A stretch of DNA of 46,308 bases, taken from contig JAUPVS010000006.1 in the NCBI GenBank assembly GCA_030916945.1, forward strand, positions 1-46,308. Reading direction: 5' to 3'. The notes beneath the pieces were generated by a model. It saw nothing but the letters and a program-made list of their open reading frames with translations. It did not search any database and was not told the origin of the DNA. A program made the translations under genes and the position numbers. This DNA is from Patescibacteria group bacterium. GTDB taxonomy: Bacteria > Patescibacteriota > Saccharimonadia > Saccharimonadales > JAUPVS01. Of the stretch, positions 38,800-46,308 are shown in pieces (position 1 is the stretch's first letter; each line of letters opens with the position of its first letter).

Positions 38800-40446
38800 A
38801 TGACCCAAGATACCGCTCTCAACTTTTACCTGGCTCTACTTTCGGTTCAGATGGCGATTCTGGGCTTTGTAGTGGCTGGCATTGTGACGTTGATGCAGAT
38901 GTTGCACAACGCTAAACCGCATCGCGTTACCAGCCTACTGATTCGGCATAGTGTGCTGTATGCCTATGTGGGGCTGATGGTGGCGGTGTTGATGGGCCTT
39001 TGTGTTGGGGCTTGGGCAATCGCTTTTGATCAAACCGCTATAGAAGAACTATTTCTTGATGCCAAGGTGGGTGGCGGGCTGCTGGCACTCTGTTTGGTGG
39101 GGCTGTTTTGGTTCGTACAGCTAATTTATAAGGCCCGCACCTTGTTGCAGGCCGACGAGTACCTCCGAACCTACATCGAGTCTCAAAATATGAATGATGT
39201 CCGCGGCTATTTGTATAAACTCTATGCCAAAGAACCTGAGGAGCCAGCCGAAGATGCTTCTGATCACGAAAAAGTCGCTTACAAAACCGCCCTGCAACAG
39301 TGGGAAAATCAGTACCAGCAGGTTCAGTACTTGCAAGACCCCTTTCAGCCAATTCGTGAGTACGTCAAAGATAACGCCCTGAAGCTTTATGACTTTGGCA
39401 CTAAGTCGGGCATGAAGTTCTTTAGTGGCTTTTTTGATCAGATCTTCGCAGCAATTAGTAAGAATCCGCAGCCCGAAGAGTATGCTCATCTAGCTAAATA
39501 TCTTCATGACAGCTCACTTGAATACTTTAATGTCTTTCGTAAAACTTCATCGGAACGCCGCAAGGAGGATCTAATAAAGTTGGTGCGCATCAAAGGGCGG
39601 GAATTTGCGGCCGTCCCATCTGGTGAGGGCTTTATTACGGTGGTTCGAACCATTGAAGGCATGGCCAAGATGGCCGACGACGACGAGGTAATATTGGCAA
39701 TTGACAGCATTCAGGACCTGCTCGACGATTACCTAAGTCATCACCAAGGCAAGCCTTGGCAGGAGATATCGCTGATATTCGAAGAAACTTGTTTATCAGT
39801 TACCCGGATTGCCGAGCAATACTTCCTGCAAGGTGACAACACCCTGCAAACCGTTCCGATTATTGGTCACTACACTGGCGAATATCAAACCGTAACTGGT
39901 CTTTTGGTTAAGTTCTTCACTACTTACGACAATCTAGCCGATGACTATGCCGATGCCTATCCGGTGCTGTATTTTGAGGCGATTGAGGCCGTTATAGAAG
40001 TACTCTTTGCTCGTTATGCCGAAATTGTCGAGGCCGGGCGTCAGACGGTCGGCTTAAACGCTCAGTATCAGATACTGCTAAAAACCCTCTACGGCATCTA
40101 CTTCACATTTGGCATTGATGCTGTTGAACACAAGCAGCCGGAGTTGGTGGCGCTATGTTTGGCCAACTTGCGTCGCGTTATTAAACCAGCCAAGAATCTT
40201 AAGCTAGATGAATCATATGCCGACATTCTGGACGCTTTTGTGGAGATTTCCCTGAAGTCGGTTAGCCAACAGGGTGATACCATTGTTAAAGACACCCGAA
40301 CAGTAACTGATTATGCCGTTCAAACCCTCGAAAAGCACGCTACTAAGTCAGCCGTTAAGGCTGTTATCGACACCTACAAAGATGATGCCGGCGTTGACTT
40401 CACTAACGAAGCCACCAAAAAACTCATCAAAGCTATCACAACCTAG
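38800..40446 (+). CDS. Unknown protein with N-terminal membrane helices and long soluble region
   Basis: A 548-aa protein. Three hydrophobic segments (about 8-32, 48-75 and 88-110) anchor a large cytoplasmic-looking, Glu/Lys/Tyr-rich helical region (about 115-548), with no enzyme motif I recognise. The order of short N-terminal TMs and long helical repeats-like region could suggest a scaffold or a regulatory membrane protein. It lies alone between the trehalase and metG genes with its own promoter. No function assigned. Confidence 0.8.
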   Translation: MTQDTALNFYLALLSVQMAILGFVVAGIVTLMQMLHNAKPHRVTSLLIRHSVLYAYVGLMVAVLMGLCVGAWAIAFDQTAIEELFLDAKVGGGLLALCLVGLFWFVQLIYKARTLLQADEYLRTYIESQNMNDVRGYLYKLYAKEPEEPAEDASDHEKVAYKTALQQWENQYQQVQYLQDPFQPIREYVKDNALKLYDFGTKSGMKFFSGFFDQIFAAISKNPQPEEYAHLAKYLHDSSLEYFNVFRKTSSERRKEDLIKLVRIKGREFAAVPSGEGFITVVRTIEGMAKMADDDEVILAIDSIQDLLDDYLSHHQGKPWQEISLIFEETCLSVTRIAEQYFLQGDNTLQTVPIIGHYTGEYQTVTGLLVKFFTTYDNLADDYADAYPVLYFEAIEAVIEVLFARYAEIVEAGRQTVGLNAQYQILLKTLYGIYFTFGIDAVEHKQPELVALCLANLRRVIKPAKNLKLDESYADILDAFVEISLKSVSQQGDTIVKDTRTVTDYAVQTLEKHATKSAVKAVIDTYKDDAGVDFTNEATKKLIKAITT

Positions 40447-40480
40447 TAGGCTGACTCTTTTGTTAATTGCCTAATAGGGG

Positions 40481-40486
40481 TAGACT
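40481..40486 (+). promoter_or_regulatory. -10 box of metG
   Basis: TAGACT ends 8 bases before the ATG at 40495; TTGTTA at 40460-40465 is a possible -35 with a short 15-base gap. Confidence 0.45.
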
Positions 40487-40494
40487 AGATAGGT

Positions 40495-41943
40495 ATGAAC
40501 TATTATGTGACAACTTCAATTCCGTACATGAACGGCGAGCCTCACTTGGGTCACGCCCTAGAGTTTTTGTATGCTGATATCTTAGCCCGGGCCGCTCGTA
40601 AGCAAGGCGCGCCGGTCATCTTCAGTACTGGTACCGACGAGCATGGTACCAAGGTTGCCGATAAAGCGGCCGAGCTCAAGATTACTCCGCAGCAGCTGGT
40701 TGACCAAATGAGCCAGAAATTCCGTGACCTGCAAAAGGTCATGAACATCAGTAACGACCGTTTTATTCGCACCACCGATAAGGCCCATGAGCAACGGGCT
40801 CAAATTGTTTGGAAAAATCTAGCCAAAGACATCTATAAAGGCAATTATATCGGCTTGTATTGTAGTGGCTGCGAAGCCTTTGTAACCGAGGCAGTTGCCA
40901 AAGAAAACAAGAATAACTGTCCGCATCACAACAAGCCTTACGAAAAGATCCAAGAAGAAAATTACTTCTTTAGGCTCAGCAACTATGCCCCACAAATCTT
41001 ATATGCCATTGAGTCTGGGTCTTTCCGAGTAATCCCGGCTACCCGCAAGCACGAAATCCTTAATGTTATCAAAGACGGCCTAGAAGATATCAGCATCTCT
41101 CGACCCAAAGAAAAGGTTAGCTGGGGGGTAGCGGTTCCGGGCGACCCAGGGCAGGTGATGTATGTCTGGTTCGAAGCTTTATTGAACTATATAACCGTCT
41201 TGGGCTACCCTGAGCACTCTGACTTTAAAAAGTTTTGGCCGGCTAATGTTCAGGTCATCGGTAAAGACATTCTGCGTTTTCATGCTGCCATCTGGCCCGG
41301 TATGTTACTTGGCTTGGGTCTGCCCCTGCCAAAGACCTTATATGTACATGGTCACATTGGTGTTGAAGGTAAAAAAATGAGCAAAAGTCTGGGTAATAGC
41401 ATATCGCCACATTCTTTGATTGATAAATGGGGCGCCGATGTTTTTAGGTATTACTTTGCCCGCCACATCCCAAGTTACGAAGATGGCGACTTTAGTCAGG
41501 AACGTTTCGAAGACGCTTACAACAACGAGTTGGCGAACGAGCTTGGTAATGCTGTCCAGCGAACGGTTGTGATGGTTCAGAAGTATCTTAACGGGATTGT
41601 TGGTGATATCCCACCAGCCAAGCACGACATTGCTAAATACGAACAAGCTCTAGAAGATTGTCGCTTCGACCGGGCGCTTGATGAAGTTTGGGAGCAAGTG
41701 CGCGGCTTGAATCAATACATTGAAGAAGAGAAGCCGTGGGCAATTGCTAAGGAGGGCGACGAATCGCACCTTCGTGAGGTCTTGGCCTATCAGGTTAGTT
41801 GCTTGCTAGAAATCGCCGGTATGCTGGAACCGTTTATGCCCGACACGGCCGCCAAAATTATCTATGTCTTCAGCGAAGGTGTAGTGCGACCAATTAAGGG
41901 TACTCTTTTCCCTAGAACTGATTCACCAGCCCAAAAAGGCTAA
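40495..41943 (+). CDS. metG: Methionyl-tRNA synthetase
   Basis: A 482-aa class I synthetase charging tRNA-Met. The HIGH motif is GEPHLGHALEF. The connective insertion has a zinc-knuckle-like CSGCEAF...NNCPHHNKPY, where the second pair is C-x-x-H/H rather than C-x-x-C. The KMSKS loop is EGKKMSKSLGN. An anticodon-binding helical domain is in the C-terminal third (W-A-I-A-K and L-E-P-F-M-P-D-T-A). It lacks the C-terminal EMAP/tRNA-binding extension, as in short bacterial forms. It is followed by tatD after 3 bases, a common pairing. Confidence 0.96.
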   Translation: MNYYVTTSIPYMNGEPHLGHALEFLYADILARAARKQGAPVIFSTGTDEHGTKVADKAAELKITPQQLVDQMSQKFRDLQKVMNISNDRFIRTTDKAHEQRAQIVWKNLAKDIYKGNYIGLYCSGCEAFVTEAVAKENKNNCPHHNKPYEKIQEENYFFRLSNYAPQILYAIESGSFRVIPATRKHEILNVIKDGLEDISISRPKEKVSWGVAVPGDPGQVMYVWFEALLNYITVLGYPEHSDFKKFWPANVQVIGKDILRFHAAIWPGMLLGLGLPLPKTLYVHGHIGVEGKKMSKSLGNSISPHSLIDKWGADVFRYYFARHIPSYEDGDFSQERFEDAYNNELANELGNAVQRTVVMVQKYLNGIVGDIPPAKHDIAKYEQALEDCRFDRALDEVWEQVRGLNQYIEEEKPWAIAKEGDESHLREVLAYQVSCLLEIAGMLEPFMPDTAAKIIYVFSEGVVRPIKGTLFPRTDSPAQKG

Positions 41944-41946
41944 GCG

Positions 41947-42717
41947 ATGCAGTTCACCGATACCCACTGCCATATTCACATTGACGACTACCCGCTCGAT
42001 GCCGAGGAGGTTATGGCTAATGCCAAACGCGTTGGTGTAGATCGTTTACTGGTGGTTGGTTGCACTCTGCAGGATAGCCAATCGGCTGTAGCATTTGCTG
42101 CCAAGCACAACGATGTTTGGGCTAGTGTTGGTCTGCATCCCCACGAAGCCCACAACTATACAGATGATGCTGACCAGTTAGCTAAGTTTGCAGCCCTAGC
42201 CAGCCAGCCAAAAGTGGTGGCTATTGGTGAGTGTGGCCTGGACTACTACTATAATCACTCGCCCAAAGACGCTCAAAATACTTTGTTGCGTTTCCAGCTT
42301 GAACTGGCCCAGCAACACAATTTGCCTCTTATATTTCATGTCCGCGATGCTTTTAAAGACTTCTGGCCGATATTTGATGAATTCAAAGGTCTACGCGGCG
42401 TGGTCCATAGTTTTAGCGCCACAACCACAGAGCTTGATCAGATCCTGGAACGTGATTTGCTGGTGGGTTTGAACGGCATTATGACGTTCACCAAAAACGA
42501 GAACCAGTTAGAGGCTGCCAAAGCCGTTCCTCTCGAGAAAATTGTGCTCGAAACCGATGCGCCCTTCTTGACTCCAGCACCGTTTCGTGGTAAAGTGTGT
42601 GAGCCTAAACATGTCCGTGTGTCTGCCGAGTTTTTAAGTCGCTTGAGAGGTGAATCTCTCGAGGATTTTGCCGCGGCGACAACCCGGAATGCGGGCCAAC
42701 TATTTAAGCTAAGCTAG
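41947..42717 (+). CDS. tatD: TatD-family metal-dependent deoxyribonuclease
   Basis: A 256-aa TIM-barrel hydrolase. Metal ligands are visible: H-x-H in THCHIH, Glu in IGECGLDYY, His in FHVRDAF, His in VHSFSA and Asp in ETDAPFLTP. The family trims 3' ends of DNA (and some RNA) and is also implicated in quality control. It follows metG with a 3-base gap, as in many bacteria, so the two are translated together. Confidence 0.94.
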   Translation: MQFTDTHCHIHIDDYPLDAEEVMANAKRVGVDRLLVVGCTLQDSQSAVAFAAKHNDVWASVGLHPHEAHNYTDDADQLAKFAALASQPKVVAIGECGLDYYYNHSPKDAQNTLLRFQLELAQQHNLPLIFHVRDAFKDFWPIFDEFKGLRGVVHSFSATTTELDQILERDLLVGLNGIMTFTKNENQLEAAKAVPLEKIVLETDAPFLTPAPFRGKVCEPKHVRVSAEFLSRLRGESLEDFAAATTRNAGQLFKLS

Positions 42718-42731
42718 AAGGTAATTACCAC

Positions 42732-43034
42732 ATGTCCATCAACAAGGAACGACAGATTGATCAAGAGCGAGTTCAGCAGCGACGCGAGATCCGCTTTCGA
42801 GCGGCTGGCTCAGCTCAGAGAACGCTTGAACATCAATATGGTGAACAGGTGAAAGTTATCATCGAGGAAGTGTCGCCAGATTTGGTGGCTGATTCTACTA
42901 ACAATGTTGAAGTTATGCCGGGCGTGGCTGGTATCGTTCAGGACCACCTTACCGGTATTGACTCGATTCGGGCTGCAGTTGAAGCAGCCAGCCAAGAGGG
43001 GGATATTACTTATGATCTTCCAGAAGCTGCTTAA
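42732..43034 (+). CDS. Unknown 100-aa charged protein
   Basis: A soluble protein. The first 30 residues are Arg/Gln/Glu-rich (ERQIDQERVQQRREIRFRAA) and probably helical; the rest is mixed and acidic. AGAAGGT lies 10 bases before the ATG. It overlaps the following 122-aa gene by 23 bases. I do not recognise a family. It sits in the operon-like run tatD - this gene - 122-aa gene - cysteine desulfurase. Confidence 0.65.
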   Translation: MSINKERQIDQERVQQRREIRFRAAGSAQRTLEHQYGEQVKVIIEEVSPDLVADSTNNVEVMPGVAGIVQDHLTGIDSIRAAVEAASQEGDITYDLPEAA

Positions 43035-43380
43035 GTCACTTAACGAATCTAAGACCATTGATCGCCGGGCCGAGCAGTACCGCGATCTGATTCGCCGTGA
43101 GGCCAAAATTGGTGGTAAATTATTTGGCCCGATTCCTAGTGGCCATCGTCGTGAATTCTTTTGTCTTGATGAGCATACTTGGGTTTGGTACGAAGAGTGG
43201 GTAGATGGCAGTAATCAAAAACAGTCCAAAACTACTCGTTACGATGTTCGACCCAATGGTGTGATAAAGGTACAGGACGGCCACCAAAGCCAATATGTTG
43301 GTTTGGACGAAGCCCGCAACCTGTACCAGGCAGTCGAGTTGTATAATCAACGTATCGATGCCGAGTATGATTTATCTTGA
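43012..43380 (+). CDS. Unknown 122-aa protein before cysteine desulfurase
   Basis: A soluble protein. The start at 43012 is chosen over an open frame beginning at 42904 because an AGAGGGGG ribosome site lies at about 42994-43001 and this start fits the operon spacing. It is basic at the N-terminus (SLNESKTIDRRAEQYRDLI) and has an aromatic segment (HTWVWYEEWVDG) followed by a short beta-like region (SKTTRYDVRPNGVIKVQDG) and an end helix (EARNLYQAVELYNQRIDAEY). Its stop overlaps the desulfurase start. I have no function for it; its place suggests a partner or co-expressed protein. Confidence 0.72.
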   Translation: MIFQKLLKSLNESKTIDRRAEQYRDLIRREAKIGGKLFGPIPSGHRREFFCLDEHTWVWYEEWVDGSNQKQSKTTRYDVRPNGVIKVQDGHQSQYVGLDEARNLYQAVELYNQRIDAEYDLS

Positions 43381-44512
43381 TTACGCCGCCGCTACACCAC
43401 TAGACGATAGTGTTCGTCAGGCCATGGATCCCTTTTGGCAGGATCAGTTTTATAATCCCTCAGCCAGCTACTTGGCGGGACGACGTGTGGCTCAAGAGTT
43501 ACTAGCGGCCCGTACCAAGATTGCCATTGCACTTGGCGCTCGACCCTCCGAAATAGTCTTTACGGCCGGCGGCACCGAAGCTGATAATTTGGCCATCAAC
43601 GGAATTATGGACAGCTTCCCGGGAGCCAAACTATTGGTTGGCTCCACCGAACACAAAGCCGTGTTGGATGCTGCCCAGCAATACGATCACGCCTTAGTGC
43701 CAGTCGATCACGATGGACGAATAAGAACGGACAAATTAACCCAACTAATGGATAGCAAAACGGTTTTGGTGAGCGTCATGTACGCCAACAACGAAACCGG
43801 TACTATCCAACCGTTAAAGCGCATCGCGCAGATTGTACAAGCCGAACGACAACGTCGATCCCAACAAGGTGAGACTTTGCCGCTGTATTTTCATACTGAT
43901 GCCAGTCAGGCAACCAACTACCTAGATCTTCATGTTAGTCGCTTGGGCGTTGATATGATGACGATTAATGGCGGTAAAATCTATGGACCTAAACAATCCG
44001 GGGCACTTTATGTTAAAGCCGGTATTGAGTTAAGGCCACTTGTTCGCGGTGGCGGCCAGGAGCGTGGGCTAAGGAGCGGCACCGAGAATGTTGCTGGTTG
44101 TATTGGGCTGGCCACGGCCGTCGTCTTGGCTCAAGATAGCCGGTTAGTCGAAAGCGAGCGTTTGCAAGGTCTGCGTGACTACTTTGAGGAGTCGCTAAAA
44201 ACCCTATCACCACAAATCACGATCAACGGCGGCAAGCACCGATTGCCAAACAACAGCCACATCACTTTCCCAGGTCTTGATAACGAAAGATTGATGATGG
44301 AACTAGATGAACAGGGTATTGTTTGCGCGGTTGGCTCGGCTTGCGCCGCCAGTGATGATGAGCCGTCGCACGCCTTACAGGCTATGGGACTAACCAAAAA
44401 CGAAGCCCAAAGTTCGTTGCGTTTTACGATGGGTCGGACGACTACCAAAAAAGATCTTGCTAAGGTTCTTAAAGCACTAGAAAAGTCAGGGGTCAAAAGC
44501 TTTTCTGAATAG
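43367..44512 (+). CDS. Cysteine desulfurase (NifS/IscS-like)
   Basis: A 381-aa PLP enzyme releasing sulfur from cysteine for Fe-S clusters or tRNA thiolation. The ATG at 43367 (MIYLDYAAATPLD) is preferred over upstream frames that lie in the preceding gene. Motifs: TAGGTEADN, STEHKAVL, ANNETGT, DASQ, PLP lysine K204 in INGGKIYGPKQSG, RSGTEN and the catalytic C326 in GSACAASDDEPSHAL. In the PLP region the usual S-x-H-K reads N-G-G-K, so the His next to Lys is replaced by Gly. No scaffold gene (iscU/sufU) is adjacent in this window. Confidence 0.94.
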   Translation: MIYLDYAAATPLDDSVRQAMDPFWQDQFYNPSASYLAGRRVAQELLAARTKIAIALGARPSEIVFTAGGTEADNLAINGIMDSFPGAKLLVGSTEHKAVLDAAQQYDHALVPVDHDGRIRTDKLTQLMDSKTVLVSVMYANNETGTIQPLKRIAQIVQAERQRRSQQGETLPLYFHTDASQATNYLDLHVSRLGVDMMTINGGKIYGPKQSGALYVKAGIELRPLVRGGGQERGLRSGTENVAGCIGLATAVVLAQDSRLVESERLQGLRDYFEESLKTLSPQITINGGKHRLPNNSHITFPGLDNERLMMELDEQGIVCAVGSACAASDDEPSHALQAMGLTKNEAQSSLRFTMGRTTTKKDLAKVLKALEKSGVKSFSE

Positions 44513-44572
44513 CTATTTTAGAGTATAGTAACAGGGAAGCTATAAACATAAGCAAGGTGGGCAACTTACACC

Positions 44573-45193
44573 GTGGGAATCTGGCTGATATTGGGGTTGG
44601 GGATAGCACTAGTACTACTGGGTGTTATTGTTTGGCTGGCCATAAGTTTGAACTTGAGTCAAAAGAAAACTGCCGCTGCGCGCCAAAAGGCCTTTAATGA
44701 AACGGCCGAGAAAGACGTTGAACACATCTTTAACGATGCCTTCCGTCAGGAGCTGCGCAACCGGGGTCTACTACATTTTGAACAGATAATTAACGAAAAT
44801 GCTATGTTCTTGCAGCAGGATCTACGCATTACGGCTTCACAAGTCAATGACTACATGAAGCAAGAGATCAAGCGCACCTTAACCGAGGAGTTTGCTAAAT
44901 ACGAACAATCAATTGCCGATGCCAAACAACTAGCCACCGACTCGATTAACAAAACCCAAGGAGCGATCGAAGAGCAGCGTAAAATTCTGACCGATCAGCT
45001 CAAGCAGCAGGCCGATGCCGCCAAGGCCCAACTAGTTGAGCACTTTGAAAAGAATATGGCCGACACCGTTAACCACTACATCATGCTGGCAATTGGCGAG
45101 CAGATTGACCTGAACGACCAGCTCGAGTACATCATTGGTGATCTAGAAGCTAACAAGCAAGCTATCCTCGAGGATATAAAAAATGGCGCCTGA
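44573..45193 (+). CDS. atpF: F-type ATP synthase subunit b-like protein
   Basis: A 206-aa protein starting with GTG. One N-terminal membrane helix (about 3-27) is followed by a long charged coiled coil (about 32-190; A-E-K-D-V-E, Q-E-L-R, E-Q-R-K, Q-A-D-A-A-K-A-Q). This is the layout of the peripheral-stalk b subunit. Identity is inferred mainly from its place: it precedes delta and alpha subunit genes, as in the canonical order b-delta-alpha. It is longer than usual (about 156-170). Its stop overlaps the delta start. AAGGTGG lies about 15 bases before the GTG. AtpB and AtpE are not upstream. Confidence 0.72.
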   Translation: MGIWLILGLGIALVLLGVIVWLAISLNLSQKKTAAARQKAFNETAEKDVEHIFNDAFRQELRNRGLLHFEQIINENAMFLQQDLRITASQVNDYMKQEIKRTLTEEFAKYEQSIADAKQLATDSINKTQGAIEEQRKILTDQLKQQADAAKAQLVEHFEKNMADTVNHYIMLAIGEQIDLNDQLEYIIGDLEANKQAILEDIKNGA

Positions 45194-45686
45194 ACCGGCT
45201 ACACCAAGCCCAGTTTTAGTGTTGCCACAGGCCATTGTTGGGCAGGTCGACATAATTCGGGCTACCCGGGAGTTGGAGGCTTTGGGTGACATGCTATCGC
45301 AGCAGAAGCGGGGCGGCACAGCCGTTCAGCTACCGCCAATTAGCGAACGGCTAGCTGCTGTCATAGAAGCCAATAAGGTTGATATCCAGAATCAAACCGA
45401 ACGGCAGCGACTTTACGACTTCCTGGGTGAACTTAAAACAAAGGCGCCGCGTCTGCATATGAGTTTTGCGTCCGAGCCAGCCGGCCTATTTACAGAAAAG
45501 ATCATTACCTGGCTTAGAACCGAAATTCATCCACTTCTTTTACTAGACATTGGTTTACAGCCAACCATTGCCGCCGGTTGTGTTATACGCACCAGCAGTA
45601 AAATAATTGATTGTAGTATCCGGCAACGCCTGGTTAATTCCACGCCCGATCTACTCAAGCGACTACGAGGTGATATTCATGCCTGA
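45183..45686 (+). CDS. atpH: ATP synthase delta subunit-like protein
   Basis: A 167-aa protein of the peripheral stalk linking b to the top of the F1 head. The C-terminal end matches the delta family: AAGCVIRTSSKIIDCSIRQR (typical G-G-x-x-x-R-x-x-x-x-x-x-D-x-S-x-x-x-x-L) followed by a leucine-rich helix. The N-terminal two thirds diverge and are only helix-rich. Its ATG overlaps the b-subunit stop by 11 bases, and its stop overlaps the alpha start. The position between b and alpha supports the call. Confidence 0.78.
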   Translation: MAPEPATPSPVLVLPQAIVGQVDIIRATRELEALGDMLSQQKRGGTAVQLPPISERLAAVIEANKVDIQNQTERQRLYDFLGELKTKAPRLHMSFASEPAGLFTEKIITWLRTEIHPLLLLDIGLQPTIAAGCVIRTSSKIIDCSIRQRLVNSTPDLLKRLRGDIHA

Positions 45687-46308
45687 AACTCAAGCTAGTC
45701 GGCACTTCGAAAAGCTCGTCAAGCAAGGCAAGCCAGTTGGTGAAGTGATTGCGGTTGACCAGTTCCTGATTAGAGTCAGTGGTCTGCACCCGGTTAGCGT
45801 ACATTCGCTGATAATGTTTAACGATGGTAGCAAGGGTTTTGTACATCATATCTACGAAGACTATGTGGTGGTTTTGCATCTCGGTCAAAGCGCTCTAGTG
45901 CCAGGCGTCTTGGCGGTGGTGCAGCATGACGAGTTGGTGTCTAAGGTAGGTAAAGATTTTATTGGTCGAGTGGTTTCGGTCAACGGTGATCCATTGGACG
46001 GCAAGGGGCCAATCGCGGCTGACGCCGTATGGCCGGTTTTTAAAGAAGCCCCGCTTTTGTACGAAAGAGAAATGCTTAATGACCAACTAGAAACTGGTGT
46101 TACGGTAGTTGATTCGCTTTTCCCAATTGTTCGTGGGCAGCGCATTGCCATAATCGGTGATAGCAAAAGCGGCAAGTCTACCCTCGCTACCCAGCTGGCG
46201 ATTAATCAAAAGAATACCGATATCACGGTCGTTTACGTCATGATTTCGAAACGCAGTAGCGATGTGGACGACCTGTTAGTTCGACTAAAAGACAACGACT
46301 CACTCAAG
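45679..46308 (+). CDS. atpA: ATP synthase alpha subunit, partial (cut by window end)
   Basis: ATG at 45679 overlaps the delta stop; the frame stays open to the window end (210 codons seen). An N-terminal beta-barrel (about 20-95) is followed by the alpha-type segment VNGDPLDGKGPIAA, then the nucleotide-binding domain with RGQRIAIIGDSKSGKST. The P-loop reads GDSKSGKS where F1 alpha normally has GDRQTGKT, so the usual Arg and Gln of the loop are replaced by Ser and Lys. The alpha identity rests on the order of genes and the PLDGKGPI motif. The rest lies outside the window. Confidence 0.85.
   Translation, partial: MPETQASRHFEKLVKQGKPVGEVIAVDQFLIRVSGLHPVSVHSLIMFNDGSKGFVHHIYEDYVVVLHLGQSALVPGVLAVVQHDELVSKVGKDFIGRVVSVNGDPLDGKGPIAADAVWPVFKEAPLLYEREMLNDQLETGVTVVDSLFPIVRGQRIAIIGDSKSGKSTLATQLAINQKNTDITVVYVMISKRSSDVDDLLVRLKDNDSLK

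Noticed and set aside
1-46308. Alternative genetic code (TGA as glycine) known from some CPR groups
   Set aside because: TGA is used as the proper stop of several intact genes (murD, delta subunit, rsmA, the 20-codon ORF), and no gene needs TGA as a sense codon.
1-46308. Prophage, insertion sequence or integrated plasmid
   Set aside because: I saw no transposase, integrase, capsid or replication genes, no terminal repeats, and no stretch of clearly different base use.

Overview
The window looks like a piece of a small-genome Candidate Phyla Radiation (Patescibacteria) chromosome, most likely Candidatus Saccharibacteria (TM7). This is inferred from gene content and style: TGA is a normal stop, genes are tightly packed with several start/stop overlaps, a MurD-MurL peptidoglycan pair replaces the glutamate-racemase route, and there are receiver-only response regulators, a multi-membrane-segment histidine kinase and Gram-positive-type surface proteins (one with LPATG). 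No database search was possible, so the assignment is inference.

Layout. 1-5.8 kb: the edge of an unknown minus-strand gene, a membrane-embedded GH16-type glycosidase, three small minus-strand genes (one DUF4287), an unknown 363-aa protein and an S66 carboxypeptidase. 5.8-7.6 kb: tRNA-Lys(CUU), a DUF5684-like membrane protein and folD. 7.6-16.8 kb: a cell-wall and signalling block. On the minus strand lie murL, murD and three CheY-like receivers. On the plus strand lie an unknown hydrophobic protein, an ornithine-decarboxylase-like enzyme, a LuxI/GNAT-like acyltransferase and a membrane histidine kinase. 16.8-19.3 kb: two surface proteins. 19.4-25 kb: tRNA-Glu(UUC), a small gene, mgtE, and the glycolytic run pyk-pgk-tpiA. 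25-32.1 kb: UvrD-type helicase, NUDIX hydrolase, a DUF348/G5/transglycosylase-like wall enzyme, NlpC/P60, rsmA, and a MarR-MFS pair. 32.2-33.4 kb: tmRNA, a 20-codon ORF and two small genes. 33.5-37.2 kb: typA, a DEAD-box helicase and an RRM protein, each with a structured leader. 37.2-43.4 kb: small membrane protein, trehalase-like GH37, unknown membrane protein, metG, tatD and two small genes. 43.4-46.3 kb: cysteine desulfurase and the start of an F1Fo ATP synthase operon (b, delta, alpha), cut by the window edge.

How it works together. Many first genes of transcription units have a TANAAT -10 box (often preceded by TGn) only 6-10 bases before the start codon and no Shine-Dalgarno site, so they are probably leaderless. 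Genes inside operons, and some with longer leaders, carry ordinary AAGGAG-like sites. The most interesting cluster is 10.2-16.8 kb: an amine-producing decarboxylase, a LuxI-like acyltransferase and a multi-TM kinase beside three receivers. It could be an undescribed small-molecule signalling circuit, with one receiver transcribed together with murD-murL. That function is a hypothesis; the gene order and motifs are visible in the sequence.
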